Origin: Yinghuangia seranimata
GTDB taxonomy: Bacteria; Actinomycetota; Actinomycetes; Streptomycetales; Streptomycetaceae
Length of the DNA: 64,000 nucleotides
Assembly (NCBI RefSeq): GCF_029953285.1
Contig: NZ_JASAOI010000007.1
Coordinates: forward strand, 124,001 to 188,000
Direction of reading: 5' to 3'
The notes under the pieces were generated by a model. It was given only the letters and a program-made list of their open reading frames with translations. It made no database searches and was not told the DNA's origin. A program made the position numbers and the translations under genes. This document shows, piece by piece, positions 51,858 to 60,675 of this stretch; position 1 is the stretch's first letter; each line of letters opens with the position of its first letter.

Positions 51858-53144
51858 CTACAGAGCAGCCGCCGGGACGGGGACCGGAGATTCCGCGCGT
51901 TCGGGGGCATCGACCGGGGCAGCCGCGGCCAAGGCGGACTCGATGCGGCGGTTGGTGGTCATCGTGGACGTGACCGCGGTCATCGCCAGGAGGAGGCCCG
52001 CGGCCGTGTACAGCGGGGTGCGCACGTCGTACGTGGTGGCCAGCCAGCCGCCGAGGAAGGCACCGAAGGGGGCGGCGCACATGGAGAGCATGCGGGAGGT
52101 GGAGGCGACCCGGCCCATGAGGTGGGCGGGGACGATCGCCTGGCGAAGGGACGGGCCGATCACCATCGTGGCGCCCATGCCCGCGCCGCAGACGGCGAGC
52201 GCGAGGCCGGCGACGTACGGGTTCGGGGCGGCGGCGAGGCCCAGGATCGCGAGGCCCTCGACAGCGGCCGTGCAGGTCAGCGCGGTGCCGGTGCCGAGTG
52301 CCCGGCCAAGCCGGGAGGCGATGGCGGCACCGATCAGGCCGCCGGTGGCCTCGGCGGTGAGGAGCAGGCCGAAGCCGAAGGTGCCGATGCCGAGCCGGTC
52401 GTGGGCGAAGAGGGCGAGGACGGTCTCGACGGCGAGGAAGGCGATGTTCCCGACCGCCGGGCGCAGCGCGAGCCCGAGCAGCAGCCGGTCCCGGAACACG
52501 TACGAGGCGCCGGCCCGCGCCTGCCGCAGCAGCGACTCATGAGCCTGCGGTACGGGCTTGGACGCGGCGGGCAGCGACCGTACGAGCACCGCGGAGACCG
52601 CGAACGACACCGCGTCGGCGAGCAGCGGAACCGACCGGCCGATCGCGAGCAGGGCGCTGCCCGCGGGCGGTCCCGCGAAGCCGGACGCGGCGGTCTGGGC
52701 GCCGCGCAGGCGGGAGTTGGCGCGTTCCAGGAGCATGGGGTCGCGGCCGAGCAGGTCCGGCAGGTAGGCCGTGGCCGCGGTGTCGAAGAGGAGTGAGCCG
52801 AGGCCGAGCAGGAAGGCGACGGCCGCGAGCAGGGGAATGCCCAGCATGTCGAATGCGGCCGCTGCCGCGGGTATCGCGAGCAGCACCGCGCGCGCCGCGT
52901 CCGTGACCCACATCGTGCGCCGCCGGTCCCAGCGGTCCACCAGCGCACCGCCGAGCACCCCGAAGAGCAGCCACGGCAGGGTGCCGACTGCGGTGACGAC
53001 GGCGAGCGCCATCGGATCCCGCGTCAGCGTCAACGCGAGCAGCGGCAGTGCGGCATGTGACACGCCGTCACCGAGCGAGGAGATCGTCTGGGCGGTCCAG
53101 AGCCGTCCGAACCCGGTCGGCAACGTCTTGACGTCTGACGTCAC
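51858..53144 (-). CDS. Major facilitator superfamily exporter
   Basis: The 428-residue protein has about twelve transmembrane helices, the MFS loop motif DRWDRRRTMWVTDAARAV between helices 2 and 3, and the start LWTAQTISSLGDGVSHAALP typical of the enterobactin/macrolide-efflux MFS_3 branch. Its GTG overlaps the stop of the ArsR regulator gene by four bases (GTGA), so it is co-expressed with and probably repressed by that regulator. The substrate is probably a small toxic or antibiotic compound. Confidence 0.93.
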   Translation of the reverse strand: MTSDVKTLPTGFGRLWTAQTISSLGDGVSHAALPLLALTLTRDPMALAVVTAVGTLPWLLFGVLGGALVDRWDRRRTMWVTDAARAVLLAIPAAAAAFDMLGIPLLAAVAFLLGLGSLLFDTAATAYLPDLLGRDPMLLERANSRLRGAQTAASGFAGPPAGSALLAIGRSVPLLADAVSFAVSAVLVRSLPAASKPVPQAHESLLRQARAGASYVFRDRLLLGLALRPAVGNIAFLAVETVLALFAHDRLGIGTFGFGLLLTAEATGGLIGAAIASRLGRALGTGTALTCTAAVEGLAILGLAAAPNPYVAGLALAVCGAGMGATMVIGPSLRQAIVPAHLMGRVASTSRMLSMCAAPFGAFLGGWLATTYDVRTPLYTAAGLLLAMTAVTSTMTTNRRIESALAAAAPVDAPERAESPVPVPAAAL

Positions 53145-53680
53145 TTGGCATCCCCTCCGGCCTGCTCGCCCTTCGCCGGGTGGAACAGTGCGAACACGAG
53201 CGACGCGTCGGGCAGCGACGGGTCGGACAGCTCCCGGTACTCGTCGGCCAGTGCCTCGAGCCGCGCGCCCAGCTCGGCGAACTGCTCGTCGGTGAGCCGC
53301 AGATGCGCCATCCGTACGTGCCGCTCGCCGTCCGCCGGCGATGCCTCGAGGTCCGCCACCGCGTGCCGCATCAGGACGTCCGGCCCGCCCTCGCCCGGAT
53401 CCGGCATCACGATCGACCGCGCGGCCATGGCGTAGTACCGCTCGACGACCCCCCGGACCTTCCGCGTCCGCACGACCTTCACCAGGCCGGCCCGTTCGAG
53501 CAGCCGTACGTGGTAGCTGGAACTCCCCTTCGCCAGGCCCACCCGCTCGGCGATCTGCGTGATCGTCGCGGGTTCGAAGCGGAGCACGGCCATGATCCGG
53601 TGGCGCGTGAGATTGGAGACGGCGCGTAGCTGCTCGTCGGTGGTGACGTCGAACGTATCGGGAAGATCATCCGTAGGCAT
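53141..53680 (-). CDS. ArsR/HTH_20-type transcriptional repressor
   Basis: The ATG at 53680 gives 179 residues. A winged helix-turn-helix occupies about residues 10-95 (RHRIMAVLRFEPATITQIAE, RVGLAKGSSSYHVRLLERAG, VERYYAMAARS). A helical C-terminal half with DEQFAELGARLEALADEYRE follows. This is the HTH_20 group that controls adjacent MFS genes. A perfect 9-bp inverted repeat starts seven bases upstream of the start codon and is the likely operator. The exporter gene overlaps its stop. Confidence 0.92.
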   Translation of the reverse strand: MPTDDLPDTFDVTTDEQLRAVSNLTRHRIMAVLRFEPATITQIAERVGLAKGSSSYHVRLLERAGLVKVVRTRKVRGVVERYYAMAARSIVMPDPGEGGPDVLMRHAVADLEASPADGERHVRMAHLRLTDEQFAELGARLEALADEYRELSDPSLPDASLVFALFHPAKGEQAGGDAK

Positions 53681-53686
53681 GCGAGT

Positions 53687-53710
53687 AATGGTCAACGTTT
53701 CTTGACCATT
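53687..53710. promoter_or_regulatory. Palindromic operator AATGGTCAA-N6-TTGACCATT upstream of the ArsR gene
   Basis: The two nine-base arms (53687-53695 and 53702-53710) are perfect inverted copies around CGTTTC, and the sequence is AT-rich compared with its surroundings. TTGACCATT on the minus strand would also contain the -35 region of the regulator-exporter operon, so binding should repress it. Confidence 0.75.
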
Positions 53711-53720
53711 GCGCAAGGGG

Positions 53721-54362
53721 TTATCCCTCGGACTTCCGCAGGAGCTCCGCCTCGGTGGCGTTCTGGACGTCGTCGACCGTGACACCGGGAGCGGTCTCGA
53801 CCAGGGCCAAGCCCCTGTCCGTCACGTCCAGCACCGCCATGTCGGTGATGATCCGGTCCACGACGCCGCGGCCGGTGGCGGGCAGCGAGAGCTCCGACAC
53901 GACCTTCGGGCTGCCGTCGCGCGCGACGTGTTCCATCACCACGATCAGCCGTCGCGCCCCGTGCGCGAGGTCCATCGCCCCGCCCATGCCCTTGACCATT
54001 TTGCCCGGGATCATCCAGTTGGCCAGGTCCCCCGTCGCCGAGACCTGCATCGCGCCCAGCACCGAGACGTCGATCCGGCCGCAGCGGATCATGCCGAACG
54101 AGAACGCCGAGTCGAAGTACGCCGCCCCGGGCCTCACCGTCACGGTCTCCTTGCCCGCGTTGATCAGGTCCGGGTGCTCGGCGCCCTCGTGCGGGTAGGG
54201 CCCCACCCCCAGGATCCCGTTCTCCGAGTGGAGCACCACGTGCACGCCGTCCGGCAGGTGATTGGGGATCAGCGTCGGCAGCCCGATGCCCAGGTTGACG
54301 TACTGCCCGTCACGCAGCTCCAACGCGGCGCGGGCGGCGAGTTGTTCGCGGTTCAGCGGCAT
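53721..54362 (-). CDS. scoB: 3-oxoacid CoA-transferase subunit B
   Basis: The 213-residue protein has the family motif [13 protein letters not shown] with the catalytic glutamate E47, and the [10 protein letters not shown] and [13 protein letters not shown] segments. It forms with the A subunit an enzyme that moves CoA from succinyl-CoA to a 3-oxoacid such as acetoacetate. The ATG at 54362 comes one base after the A-subunit stop. The pair is close to a 3-hydroxybutyrate dehydrogenase gene, which supports acetoacetate as substrate; 3-oxoadipate is the alternative, but no aromatic pathway genes are present. Confidence 0.93.
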   Translation of the reverse strand: MPLNREQLAARAALELRDGQYVNLGIGLPTLIPNHLPDGVHVVLHSENGILGVGPYPHEGAEHPDLINAGKETVTVRPGAAYFDSAFSFGMIRCGRIDVSVLGAMQVSATGDLANWMIPGKMVKGMGGAMDLAHGARRLIVVMEHVARDGSPKVVSELSLPATGRGVVDRIITDMAVLDVTDRGLALVETAPGVTVDDVQNATEAELLRKSEG

Positions 54363-54363
54363 G

Positions 54364-55137
54364 TCAGTCGCTCCTCGCCATGTCAGCGGCAGCCGGCACC
54401 GCGGTGCGGCGTTCGATCCGCTTGTCGGATGGATCCGCCGCGACGATCCGGTCCACGTAGATCCCCGGCAGGTGAACCAACTCCGGGTCGAGATCCCCCG
54501 GTTCGACGATCCGGTCGGCCTCGACCAAGGTGACCCGCGCCGCCATCGCGCACAGCGGGTTGAAGTTGCGGGCGGCCGCCGCGAAGACGCAGTTGCCGTG
54601 CCGGTCGGCTACTTCGGCCCGCACCAGCGCGAAGTCGACCTCGACGGCCTCCTCCAGGACGAACCGCCGTCCCCGGAACTCCCGTACCTCCTTCGCCGGC
54701 GAGGCGACGGCCACCGTGCCGTCCGCCGCGTACCGCCACGGCAGTCCGCCCTCCTCCACCTGCGTCCCGACCCCGGCCGGGGTGTAGAACGCGGGGATGC
54801 CCGCCCCCGCCGCGCGCAGCCGCTCCGCGAGCGTTCCCTGCGGGGTGAGTTCGACCTCCAGCTCGCCGGCCAGGTACTGCCGCGCGAACTCCTTGTTCTC
54901 CCCGACGTACGACGACGTCATCCGCGCGATCCTCCCGGCGCCCAGCAGCAGCCCGAGCCCCCAGTCGTCCAGCCCGCAGTTGTTCGAGACGACCGACAGC
55001 CCGCTCGTCCCCGCGGCCGCCAGGGCGCCGATCAACGTGGACGGGATGCCGCAGACCCCGAAGCCGCCCACGGCCAGCGCCGCTCCGTCGGGGATGTCCG
55101 CGACGGCGTCCGCGGCCGACCCCACCACCTTGTCCAT
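54364..55137 (-). CDS. scoA: 3-oxoacid CoA-transferase subunit A
   Basis: The 257-residue protein shows the subunit A features [50 protein letters not shown] and [20 protein letters not shown]. The ATG at 55137 follows GGAAGGCTGCAC. It is immediately upstream of the B subunit and 180 bp downstream of the PucR-type regulator on the same strand, with a strong stem-loop in between. Confidence 0.93.
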   Translation of the reverse strand: MDKVVGSAADAVADIPDGAALAVGGFGVCGIPSTLIGALAAAGTSGLSVVSNNCGLDDWGLGLLLGAGRIARMTSSYVGENKEFARQYLAGELEVELTPQGTLAERLRAAGAGIPAFYTPAGVGTQVEEGGLPWRYAADGTVAVASPAKEVREFRGRRFVLEEAVEVDFALVRAEVADRHGNCVFAAAARNFNPLCAMAARVTLVEADRIVEPGDLDPELVHLPGIYVDRIVAADPSDKRIERRTAVPAAADMARSD

Positions 55138-55168
55138 GTGCAGCCTTCCGTCCGTCCATACGTGGCAT

Positions 55169-55198
55169 GCCCGGCACCACGTCGGTGTGGTGCCGGGC
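55169..55198 (-). terminator. Strong stem-loop between the regulator and CoA-transferase genes
   Basis: GCCCGGCACCAC (55169-55180) and GTGGTGCCGGGC (55187-55198) form a perfect 12-bp stem with a six-base loop. It lies about 120 bp after the regulator stop and 32 bp before the CoA-transferase A start, so it probably ends the regulator transcript. Confidence 0.7.
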
Positions 55199-55317
55199 GA
55201 TACCACCCTGGCCGGGGCGGACGGACGGGACGATGTGTGCAAGCGCCACATCCGGCGGAACGCTAGGGTGCCGGACGCCACACGCGCCGACGAGGACCCC
55301 CAAGTCCCCCGGCAGGC

Positions 55318-57276
55318 TCAGCCTCCGGCCTCGGCTCCTCGCTCCGAGACCTCCAACAGTCGCAGCGCCACCTGCAGTTCGAGCCCCCGCTGCGGTTCGT
55401 TCCAGCCCGCGCCGAGCAGTGCCTCGATGCGGTCGAGGCGCTGCACGACCGTGTTCACGTGGATGTGCAGCTCGTCCTTGGCGCGGGTCAGGCTGCCGCC
55501 GGAGGCGAAGTACGCCCGGAGTGTGCGCACCAGCTCGGTGCCACGCCGCGCGTCGTACTCCAGGAGCGGCCCGAGCGCGTCGCCGACGAAGTGTCCGACA
55601 TCCTGCCGGTTGCCCAAAACCACACCCAGGAAGCCGAGTTCGGAGGCACACGCCCCGTCCCCGGAACGCCCCAGCACCACCAGGGCCCGCAGGCACCGCG
55701 CCGCCTCGCCGTAGGCCTCGGCGATGCCGCGCGTCCCCGCCGCGGGCCCGGCCGCCGCAACCGTCACGGGCGAGCCGACGCGGTGTTCCAGCTGCACGGC
55801 GGCCCGCCGGGCCGCATCCCCCGGCGGGGTGCCGTCGTCCGGCAGAAGCAGCACCGTCGATCCGGCGTGCTGCGCGGTCACACCACCGCAGGCGAAGAGG
55901 AACTGCCGTGCCCGGGCGCCGAGTCGCTCCTGGCCCGCGCTCTCGGTGCCGGCGACCAGCACCAGGTGCGGCCGGTCGAGGTCGATGCCCGACCGCCGGG
56001 CACGCGCGGAGAGTGCCGCCGGGTCCCGGTCGGGGTCGGTGAGCAGGTCGGTGAGGAGTTCGCCGCGGACCCGGTTCTCGGTCTCGGCGACGGAGCGGCG
56101 CAGCAGCAGGAGCAACGCCGTTACGACGCTGGCCCGTTCGAAGACGCGCCGGTCCGGGTCGTCGAGTTCGGCGCGGTGCAGCACCAGGCTGCCGAGCGCC
56201 TCGGGCCCGGCGAGGATGGCGCAGATCCATGTGCCGTGGCGCGGCACCGCGCGGCCGAGGGCGTGGGACTCCTCGGTGGCCTGGACGAGCGCCGACCGCT
56301 CGGCCGCAGCGGGGTCCATGTCCGGTGCCGTGTCGGTGAGTTCGATGCCGTCGGTGTCGTGGATGGCGACGGGCGCGCTGAGCAGCGCCGCGACGGCGGC
56401 GGCCACCTCGGGCAGGTCGCCGCCGCGCAGTACGAGGTCGGTGAGCTTGTCGTGGGCCTCCTCGGCCCGCTGCACGGCCGCCGCGTGGGCCTGGATGACG
56501 GTGTTGGCCTCGGCGAGTTCGGCGAGGGCCGCGCGCGTGTCGGCCATGGCGCGGGCGGTGTCGATGGCGATGGCGGCGTGGGTGGCGAGCGAGCTCATCA
56601 GCGCGACCTCGTCGCTGCTGAACGCGCGCGGGCTGCGGTCGGCGGCCATCAGCACCCCGACGACCTTGCCGCCGTCGCCGCGCGTCGACCCGAGCAGCAG
56701 CGGTACGCCCAGGATGGCCACGAGCCCCTCGTCGAGCACGCCCGCGTCGATCTCGTCGACGTGCCTGAAGCGGGTGTCGGTGCGGTAGTCGGGCGTCGCG
56801 TACGGGCGGGCGGTCTGCGCGACGAGGCCGCCGAGGCCGACCCCGAGGCCGAGGCGCAGCCCCTGGAAGATCGGCGAGATCGACCCCTCGGTGACCCGCA
56901 TGTAGGTGTCACCGGCCTCTTCGTCCGGGAGGGTGAGGTAGGCGGTGTCGGTGCCGAGCAGCATCCGGGCGCGCCGGACGATCGACCGCAGCACGGAGTC
57001 GAGGTCGCGCAGCGCGGCGAGGTCGCCGGCGGTGTCGAACAGCGCGGTCAGCTCGCGTTCGCGGCGGCGGTGCTGGCGCAGCGTGCCGCGGATGCGCAGC
57101 GCGTCGGCCGTGGCGCTGTCGAGTTCCGCGAGCGCCTCGGGCCCGGCTCCGGCGGCGCGGGCCTGGGCGGCGAGGGCGCGGAAGTCGTCGGCGGGGGCGT
57201 CCTCGGCGAGGAGTTCGAGGAGCCGGTGCATGAACCGCGCGGTGGGCCCGGGCGGCCCGGGGTGCTGCTGCGCCAT
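55318..57276 (-). CDS. GAF-domain PucR-type transcriptional regulator
   Basis: The 652-residue protein has an N-terminal helical region, a GAF domain (about 75-240; ELTALFDTAGDLAALRDLDS, LVAILGVPLLLG), a coiled linker and a GGDEF-like/CdaR spacer domain. A C-terminal PucR helix-turn-helix follows (about 585-645; LRAYFASGGSLTRAKDELHI, HVNTVVQRLDRIEALLG). The ATG at 57276 starts the conserved part. It is flanked by the CoA-transferase genes and the 3-hydroxybutyrate dehydrogenase gene on the same strand. Regulators of this type often control hydroxybutyrate/ketone-body use, so it likely activates these neighbours. Confidence 0.9.
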   Translation of the reverse strand: MAQQHPGPPGPTARFMHRLLELLAEDAPADDFRALAAQARAAGAGPEALAELDSATADALRIRGTLRQHRRRERELTALFDTAGDLAALRDLDSVLRSIVRRARMLLGTDTAYLTLPDEEAGDTYMRVTEGSISPIFQGLRLGLGVGLGGLVAQTARPYATPDYRTDTRFRHVDEIDAGVLDEGLVAILGVPLLLGSTRGDGGKVVGVLMAADRSPRAFSSDEVALMSSLATHAAIAIDTARAMADTRAALAELAEANTVIQAHAAAVQRAEEAHDKLTDLVLRGGDLPEVAAAVAALLSAPVAIHDTDGIELTDTAPDMDPAAAERSALVQATEESHALGRAVPRHGTWICAILAGPEALGSLVLHRAELDDPDRRVFERASVVTALLLLLRRSVAETENRVRGELLTDLLTDPDRDPAALSARARRSGIDLDRPHLVLVAGTESAGQERLGARARQFLFACGGVTAQHAGSTVLLLPDDGTPPGDAARRAAVQLEHRVGSPVTVAAAGPAAGTRGIAEAYGEAARCLRALVVLGRSGDGACASELGFLGVVLGNRQDVGHFVGDALGPLLEYDARRGTELVRTLRAYFASGGSLTRAKDELHIHVNTVVQRLDRIEALLGAGWNEPQRGLELQVALRLLEVSERGAEAGG

Positions 57277-57418
57277 GGTGTCCTGTCCGTCCGCCGGGCC
57301 GACGAGGGCCAAGGAGGGAGATGCGTGCGCGCCACCGTACGGTCCCCCTGCGTGGACGCGACATGGTGCCACGGCACATTCCTTGGCGTCAGCACATGGC
57401 GACGACCCCCACAAGTGG

Positions 57419-58213
57419 TCAGTGCGCCGTCCACCCGCCGTCCAGCGACAGCGAGGTGCCCGTGACGTAGCCCGCCTCCGCCCGGCACAGGTACAGCACC
57501 GCCGCCGCGACCTCCTCGGGCTCGATGAGCCGCTTGATCGCGGGGCGCTCCAGCATGATCTCCCGCACCACCTCGTCGCCGGAGATGCCGTGCGCGGCGG
57601 CCTGGGCGGCGATCTGGTTCTCGACGAGCGGGGTGCGGACGTAGCCGGGGCTCACGCAGTTGCTGGTGACGCCGTACGGCGCGCCTTCGAGCGCGGCGAC
57701 CTTGCTGAGCCCCTCCAGCGCGTGCTTGGCCGCGACGTACGCCGACTTGAACGCGCTCGCGCGCAGCCCGTGCACCGAGGAGATGTTGACGACGCGGCCC
57801 CAACGCTGCACGTACATGTGCGGCAGCACGCGGCGCACGATGCGGAACGGCGCCTCGACCATGACCTTCTGGATGAGCGTGAACCGCTCGGCGGGGAACT
57901 CGTGGATGGGCGCGACGTGTTGCAGCCCGGCGTTGTTGACGACGATGTCGACGCGCTCGGGCAGCGTCTCGACGGCGTCCGGGTCGGCGAGGTCGACGGC
58001 GTGCGCGGTGCCGCCGATCGCGTGGGCGACGGCCTTGGCCTCCTCGGCGGCGATGTCGACGACGTGGACGTGCGCGCCCGCCGCGGCGAGGGCGACGGCG
58101 CACGCCCGCCCGATCCCGCTCGCCGCCCCGGTCACCAGCGCGACGCGTCCGGTGAGGAACCGGTCGGTCGTGTGGGTGGGCGAACCGTCGTCTGTGATCG
58201 CGCTGGATTCCAT
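57419..58213 (-). CDS. bdhA: 3-hydroxybutyrate dehydrogenase (SDR family)
   Basis: The 264-residue short-chain dehydrogenase has the NAD-binding motif VTGAASGIGRACAVAL, NNAGLQHVAPIHEFP, and catalytic Ser/Tyr/Lys in NISSVHGLRASAFKS and AYVAAKHALEGL. The QHVAPIxEFP and HGLxASxFKSAYVAAKH segments are characteristic of 3-hydroxybutyrate dehydrogenase rather than generic SDRs. It oxidises 3-hydroxybutyrate to acetoacetate, the substrate of the nearby CoA-transferase. The ATG at 58213 was preferred over upstream in-frame codons. Confidence 0.92.
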   Translation of the reverse strand: MESSAITDDGSPTHTTDRFLTGRVALVTGAASGIGRACAVALAAAGAHVHVVDIAAEEAKAVAHAIGGTAHAVDLADPDAVETLPERVDIVVNNAGLQHVAPIHEFPAERFTLIQKVMVEAPFRIVRRVLPHMYVQRWGRVVNISSVHGLRASAFKSAYVAAKHALEGLSKVAALEGAPYGVTSNCVSPGYVRTPLVENQIAAQAAAHGISGDEVVREIMLERPAIKRLIEPEEVAAAVLYLCRAEAGYVTGTSLSLDGGWTAH

Positions 58214-58319
58214 GGCCACACCGTAGGAATCGCGCCGCGCCGGGCACACGGGGCGCGGCACCACAGTTGCGCGCCGGACGGTGGTCGGTGGAACCATGCC
58301 CGGACCCGCTCGCGAATCG

Positions 58320-58376
58320 CAAGCGGAGGCGGAAGCGGAGGCGAAGGCGAAGGCAGAGGAAGAGGCGGAAACAACG
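58320..58376. repeat. Purine-rich GGAGGC/GAAGGC hexamer repeat
   Basis: About nine imperfect six-base units (GCGGAG, GCGGAA, GCGAAG and variants) form a nearly pure purine tract on the plus strand. It lies between the divergent dehydrogenase and HelR genes. It could be read as an Ala-Glu-Ala-Lys run, but no convincing gene contains it. Confidence 0.75.
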
Positions 58377-58391
58377 AAGGCAAGGAGCGAC

Positions 58392-58420
58392 TTGCACTCC
58401 TTGCCACTCTCAACTTATAG
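58392..58420 (+). promoter_or_regulatory. HelR promoter: TTGCAC-N17-TTATAG
   Basis: TTGCAC (58392-58397) and TTATAG (58415-58420) are 17 bases apart, a good vegetative-type promoter. The -35 element lies inside a 9-bp inverted repeat, GGCAAGGAG (58379-58387) and CTCCTTGCC (58397-58405). The rifamycin-associated element begins eight bases downstream of the -10. Confidence 0.6.
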
Positions 58421-58427
58421 CGCACAG

Positions 58428-58448
58428 GGGGCCTTGCGGCAAGGCCCC
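58428..58448 (+). promoter_or_regulatory. Rifamycin-associated element (RAE) upstream of helR
   Basis: Perfect nine-base arms GGGGCCTTG and CAAGGCCCC flank CGG. From memory, the published RAE is a 19-base inverted repeat with the same CTTGCGGCAAGG core, found upstream of rifamycin-resistance genes and helR in streptomycetes. The element lies at the expected transcription start, 61 bases before the HelR start codon. Confidence 0.85.
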
Positions 58449-58508
58449 GGTGGTGCCGCACAATCGTCGACCTGAAGCCAAAAGCGACCGAAACAGGGGA
58501 TCTGTACC

Positions 58509-60671
58509 TTGCGAGTGCTTTCGTCCGATGTGTTCGACCTGCCCGCCCGACTCTCCGCCAAGGCCGACCCCGCGCTGACCGCCGGCGACGAGCGGCACTT
58601 CGCGGCCCTCGCGGACGCCGTCGCGCAGCAGGTCGCCGAGCTGTCCGACCGCCTCGACCAGGCGCGTAAGGCTCCCGGCGGCGCGGGCCGGGAGGCGATG
58701 GACCGCGACGCCGAGGTCTACCGGCTCACCAGCCGCCTGCGCGCGCTGCGCCGCTTCGGCCTGGACCTGTGCCTGGGCCACATGGTCGGCGCGGACGGCG
58801 GCGAGCCGGTCTACATCGGACGCCTCGGCATCACCGACAGCGCCGGCCGCCGCCTGCTGCACGACTGGCGCTCCCCCGCCGCCGAGCCGTTCTTCGCCGC
58901 CACCCACGGCGACCCGATGGGCCTGGCCACCCGCCGCCGGTACCGGTGGACGCGCGGCCGCGTCACCGACTACTGGGACGAGGTGTTCACGCCGGACCAG
59001 CTCGACGCGGGCCGCGCCGCGCTCGACGACCAGTCCGCGTTCATCGCGAGCCTCGGCGCCGACCGCTCGCCGCGCATGCGGGACGTCCTCGCCACCATCC
59101 AGGCCGACCAGGACGCGATCATCCGGGCGGGCTCGCGCGGCGCGCTGGTCGTCGACGGCGGCCCCGGCACGGGCAAGACGGTCGTCGCGCTGCACCGCGC
59201 CGCGTACCTGCTCTACTCCGACCCGCGCCTGGGGCAGCACCGCCGCGGCGGCGTGCTGTTCGTCGGCCCGCACCAGCCGTACCTGGCCTATGTATCCGAC
59301 GTACTGCCCAGCCTCGGCGAGGAGGGCGTCCAGACGTGCACCGTCCGGGACCTCGTCCCCGAGGGGGCGGGTGCCGGGGTCGAGGCCGACCCCGAGGCGG
59401 CGCGCCTGAAGGCGTCCGCGGACATGGTGAAGGCCGTCGAGAAGGCCGTGCGCTTCTACGAGGAGCCGCCCACCGAGGGCATGGAGGTCACCACCGACTG
59501 GTGCGACACCTGGCTGAGCGCCGACGACTGGGCCGAAGCGTTCGGCGCCGTTGAGCCGGGCACGCCGCACAACGACGCGCGCGAGCGGATCTGGGAGGAG
59601 CTCGTCACGATCCTCACCGACAAGTACGAGGGCGACGCGTCCCCCGATCTGTTCCGCCGGGCACTCGAGCACAACGACGAGCTGACCGGCGCCCTCAACC
59701 GGGCGTGGCCGCTGCTCGACCCGGCCGACCTCGTCGGCGACCTGTGGACGGTGCCGGCCTACCTGCGCATGTGCGCGCCGTGGCTCACCCCCGACGAGGC
59801 GAAGCGGCTGCGGCGCGTGGACGGCCAGGCCTGGACGCTCTCCGACCTGCCGATCCTGGACGCCGCCCGGCAGCGCCTCGGCGACCCCAAGGCCGTGCTG
59901 CGCAGGCGCCGCCGCGAAGCCGCCGTCGCCGCCGAGCGCGAGCGCATGGCCGGCGTCATCGACAACATCCTCGCCGCCGACCTGGACGGCGAGGGCGCGG
60001 TGAGGATGCTGCACGGGCAGGACCTCAAGGACAGCCTGGTCGACGAGGGAGCGCTGCCCGGCGGCGAAGCGGACCCGCTGGACGGTCCGTTCGTGCACAT
60101 CGTGGTGGACGAGGCGCAGGAACTGACCGACGCGGAATGGCAGATGCTGCTGCTGCGCTGCCCGTCGCGCAGTTTCACCGTCGTGGGCGACCGGGCGCAG
60201 GCCCGGCACGGCTTCGCGGAGTCGTGGCGGGAGCGGCTGGAGCGCATCGGCCTCGACCGGGTCACGCTCGCCTCCCTGTCCGTCAACTACCGGACGCCGG
60301 AAGAGGTCATGGCCGAGGCCGAGCCGGTGATCCGGGCCGCGCTGCCGGACGCGAACGTGCCGACATCCGTGCGGACTTCGGGCATCCCGGTGGTCCACGG
60401 CGCGGCGGCCGACCGGGACGCGGTCCTGGAGGCGTGGCTGGCCGAGCACGCCGAGGGCACGGCCTGCGTGATCGGCGACCCGTCGTTCGAGGAGACCTCC
60501 CGGGTGCGCTCGCTGACGCCTGAGCTGGCGAAGGGGCTGGAGTTCGACCTGGTCGTCCTCGTCGACCCGGACGCGTTCGGCGGCGGGATCGAGGGCGCTG
60601 TCGACCGCTACGTCGCGATGACGCGCGCCACGCGGCAGCTGGTCGTCCTGACCGGACCGGCAGCCGCTTAG
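58509..60671 (+). CDS. helR: RNA polymerase recycling motor ATPase HelR
   Basis: The 720-residue protein is a HelD/UvrD-like SF1 ATPase. It has an N-terminal coiled region (RHFAALADAVAQQVAELSDR), the family motif LLHDWRSPAAEPFF, Walker A GGPGTGKT (about 216-223), a large insertion, Walker B HIVVDEAQELTD, motif IV VVGDRAQARHG and motif VI YVAMTRATRQLVVLTG. HelR displaces rifamycin from RNA polymerase and rescues stalled enzyme. The TTG at 58509 is eight bases after AGGGGA; a GTG at 58515 is the alternative. The RAE upstream supports rifamycin-induced expression. Confidence 0.92.
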   Translation: MRVLSSDVFDLPARLSAKADPALTAGDERHFAALADAVAQQVAELSDRLDQARKAPGGAGREAMDRDAEVYRLTSRLRALRRFGLDLCLGHMVGADGGEPVYIGRLGITDSAGRRLLHDWRSPAAEPFFAATHGDPMGLATRRRYRWTRGRVTDYWDEVFTPDQLDAGRAALDDQSAFIASLGADRSPRMRDVLATIQADQDAIIRAGSRGALVVDGGPGTGKTVVALHRAAYLLYSDPRLGQHRRGGVLFVGPHQPYLAYVSDVLPSLGEEGVQTCTVRDLVPEGAGAGVEADPEAARLKASADMVKAVEKAVRFYEEPPTEGMEVTTDWCDTWLSADDWAEAFGAVEPGTPHNDARERIWEELVTILTDKYEGDASPDLFRRALEHNDELTGALNRAWPLLDPADLVGDLWTVPAYLRMCAPWLTPDEAKRLRRVDGQAWTLSDLPILDAARQRLGDPKAVLRRRRREAAVAAERERMAGVIDNILAADLDGEGAVRMLHGQDLKDSLVDEGALPGGEADPLDGPFVHIVVDEAQELTDAEWQMLLLRCPSRSFTVVGDRAQARHGFAESWRERLERIGLDRVTLASLSVNYRTPEEVMAEAEPVIRAALPDANVPTSVRTSGIPVVHGAAADRDAVLEAWLAEHAEGTACVIGDPSFEETSRVRSLTPELAKGLEFDLVVLVDPDAFGGGIEGAVDRYVAMTRATRQLVVLTGPAAA

Positions 60672-60675
60672 CGGG

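Noticed and set aside
55459-57465. 668-codon plus-strand open frame opposite the PucR-type regulator
   Set aside because: Antisense shadow; composition is unlike real proteins and the opposite strand encodes a clear GAF-PucR regulator.
58281-58475. Ala-Glu-Lys-rich 64-codon frame upstream of HelR as a leader peptide gene
   Set aside because: It is built from the purine hexamer repeat, crosses the HelR promoter and the RAE, and has no ribosome binding site.
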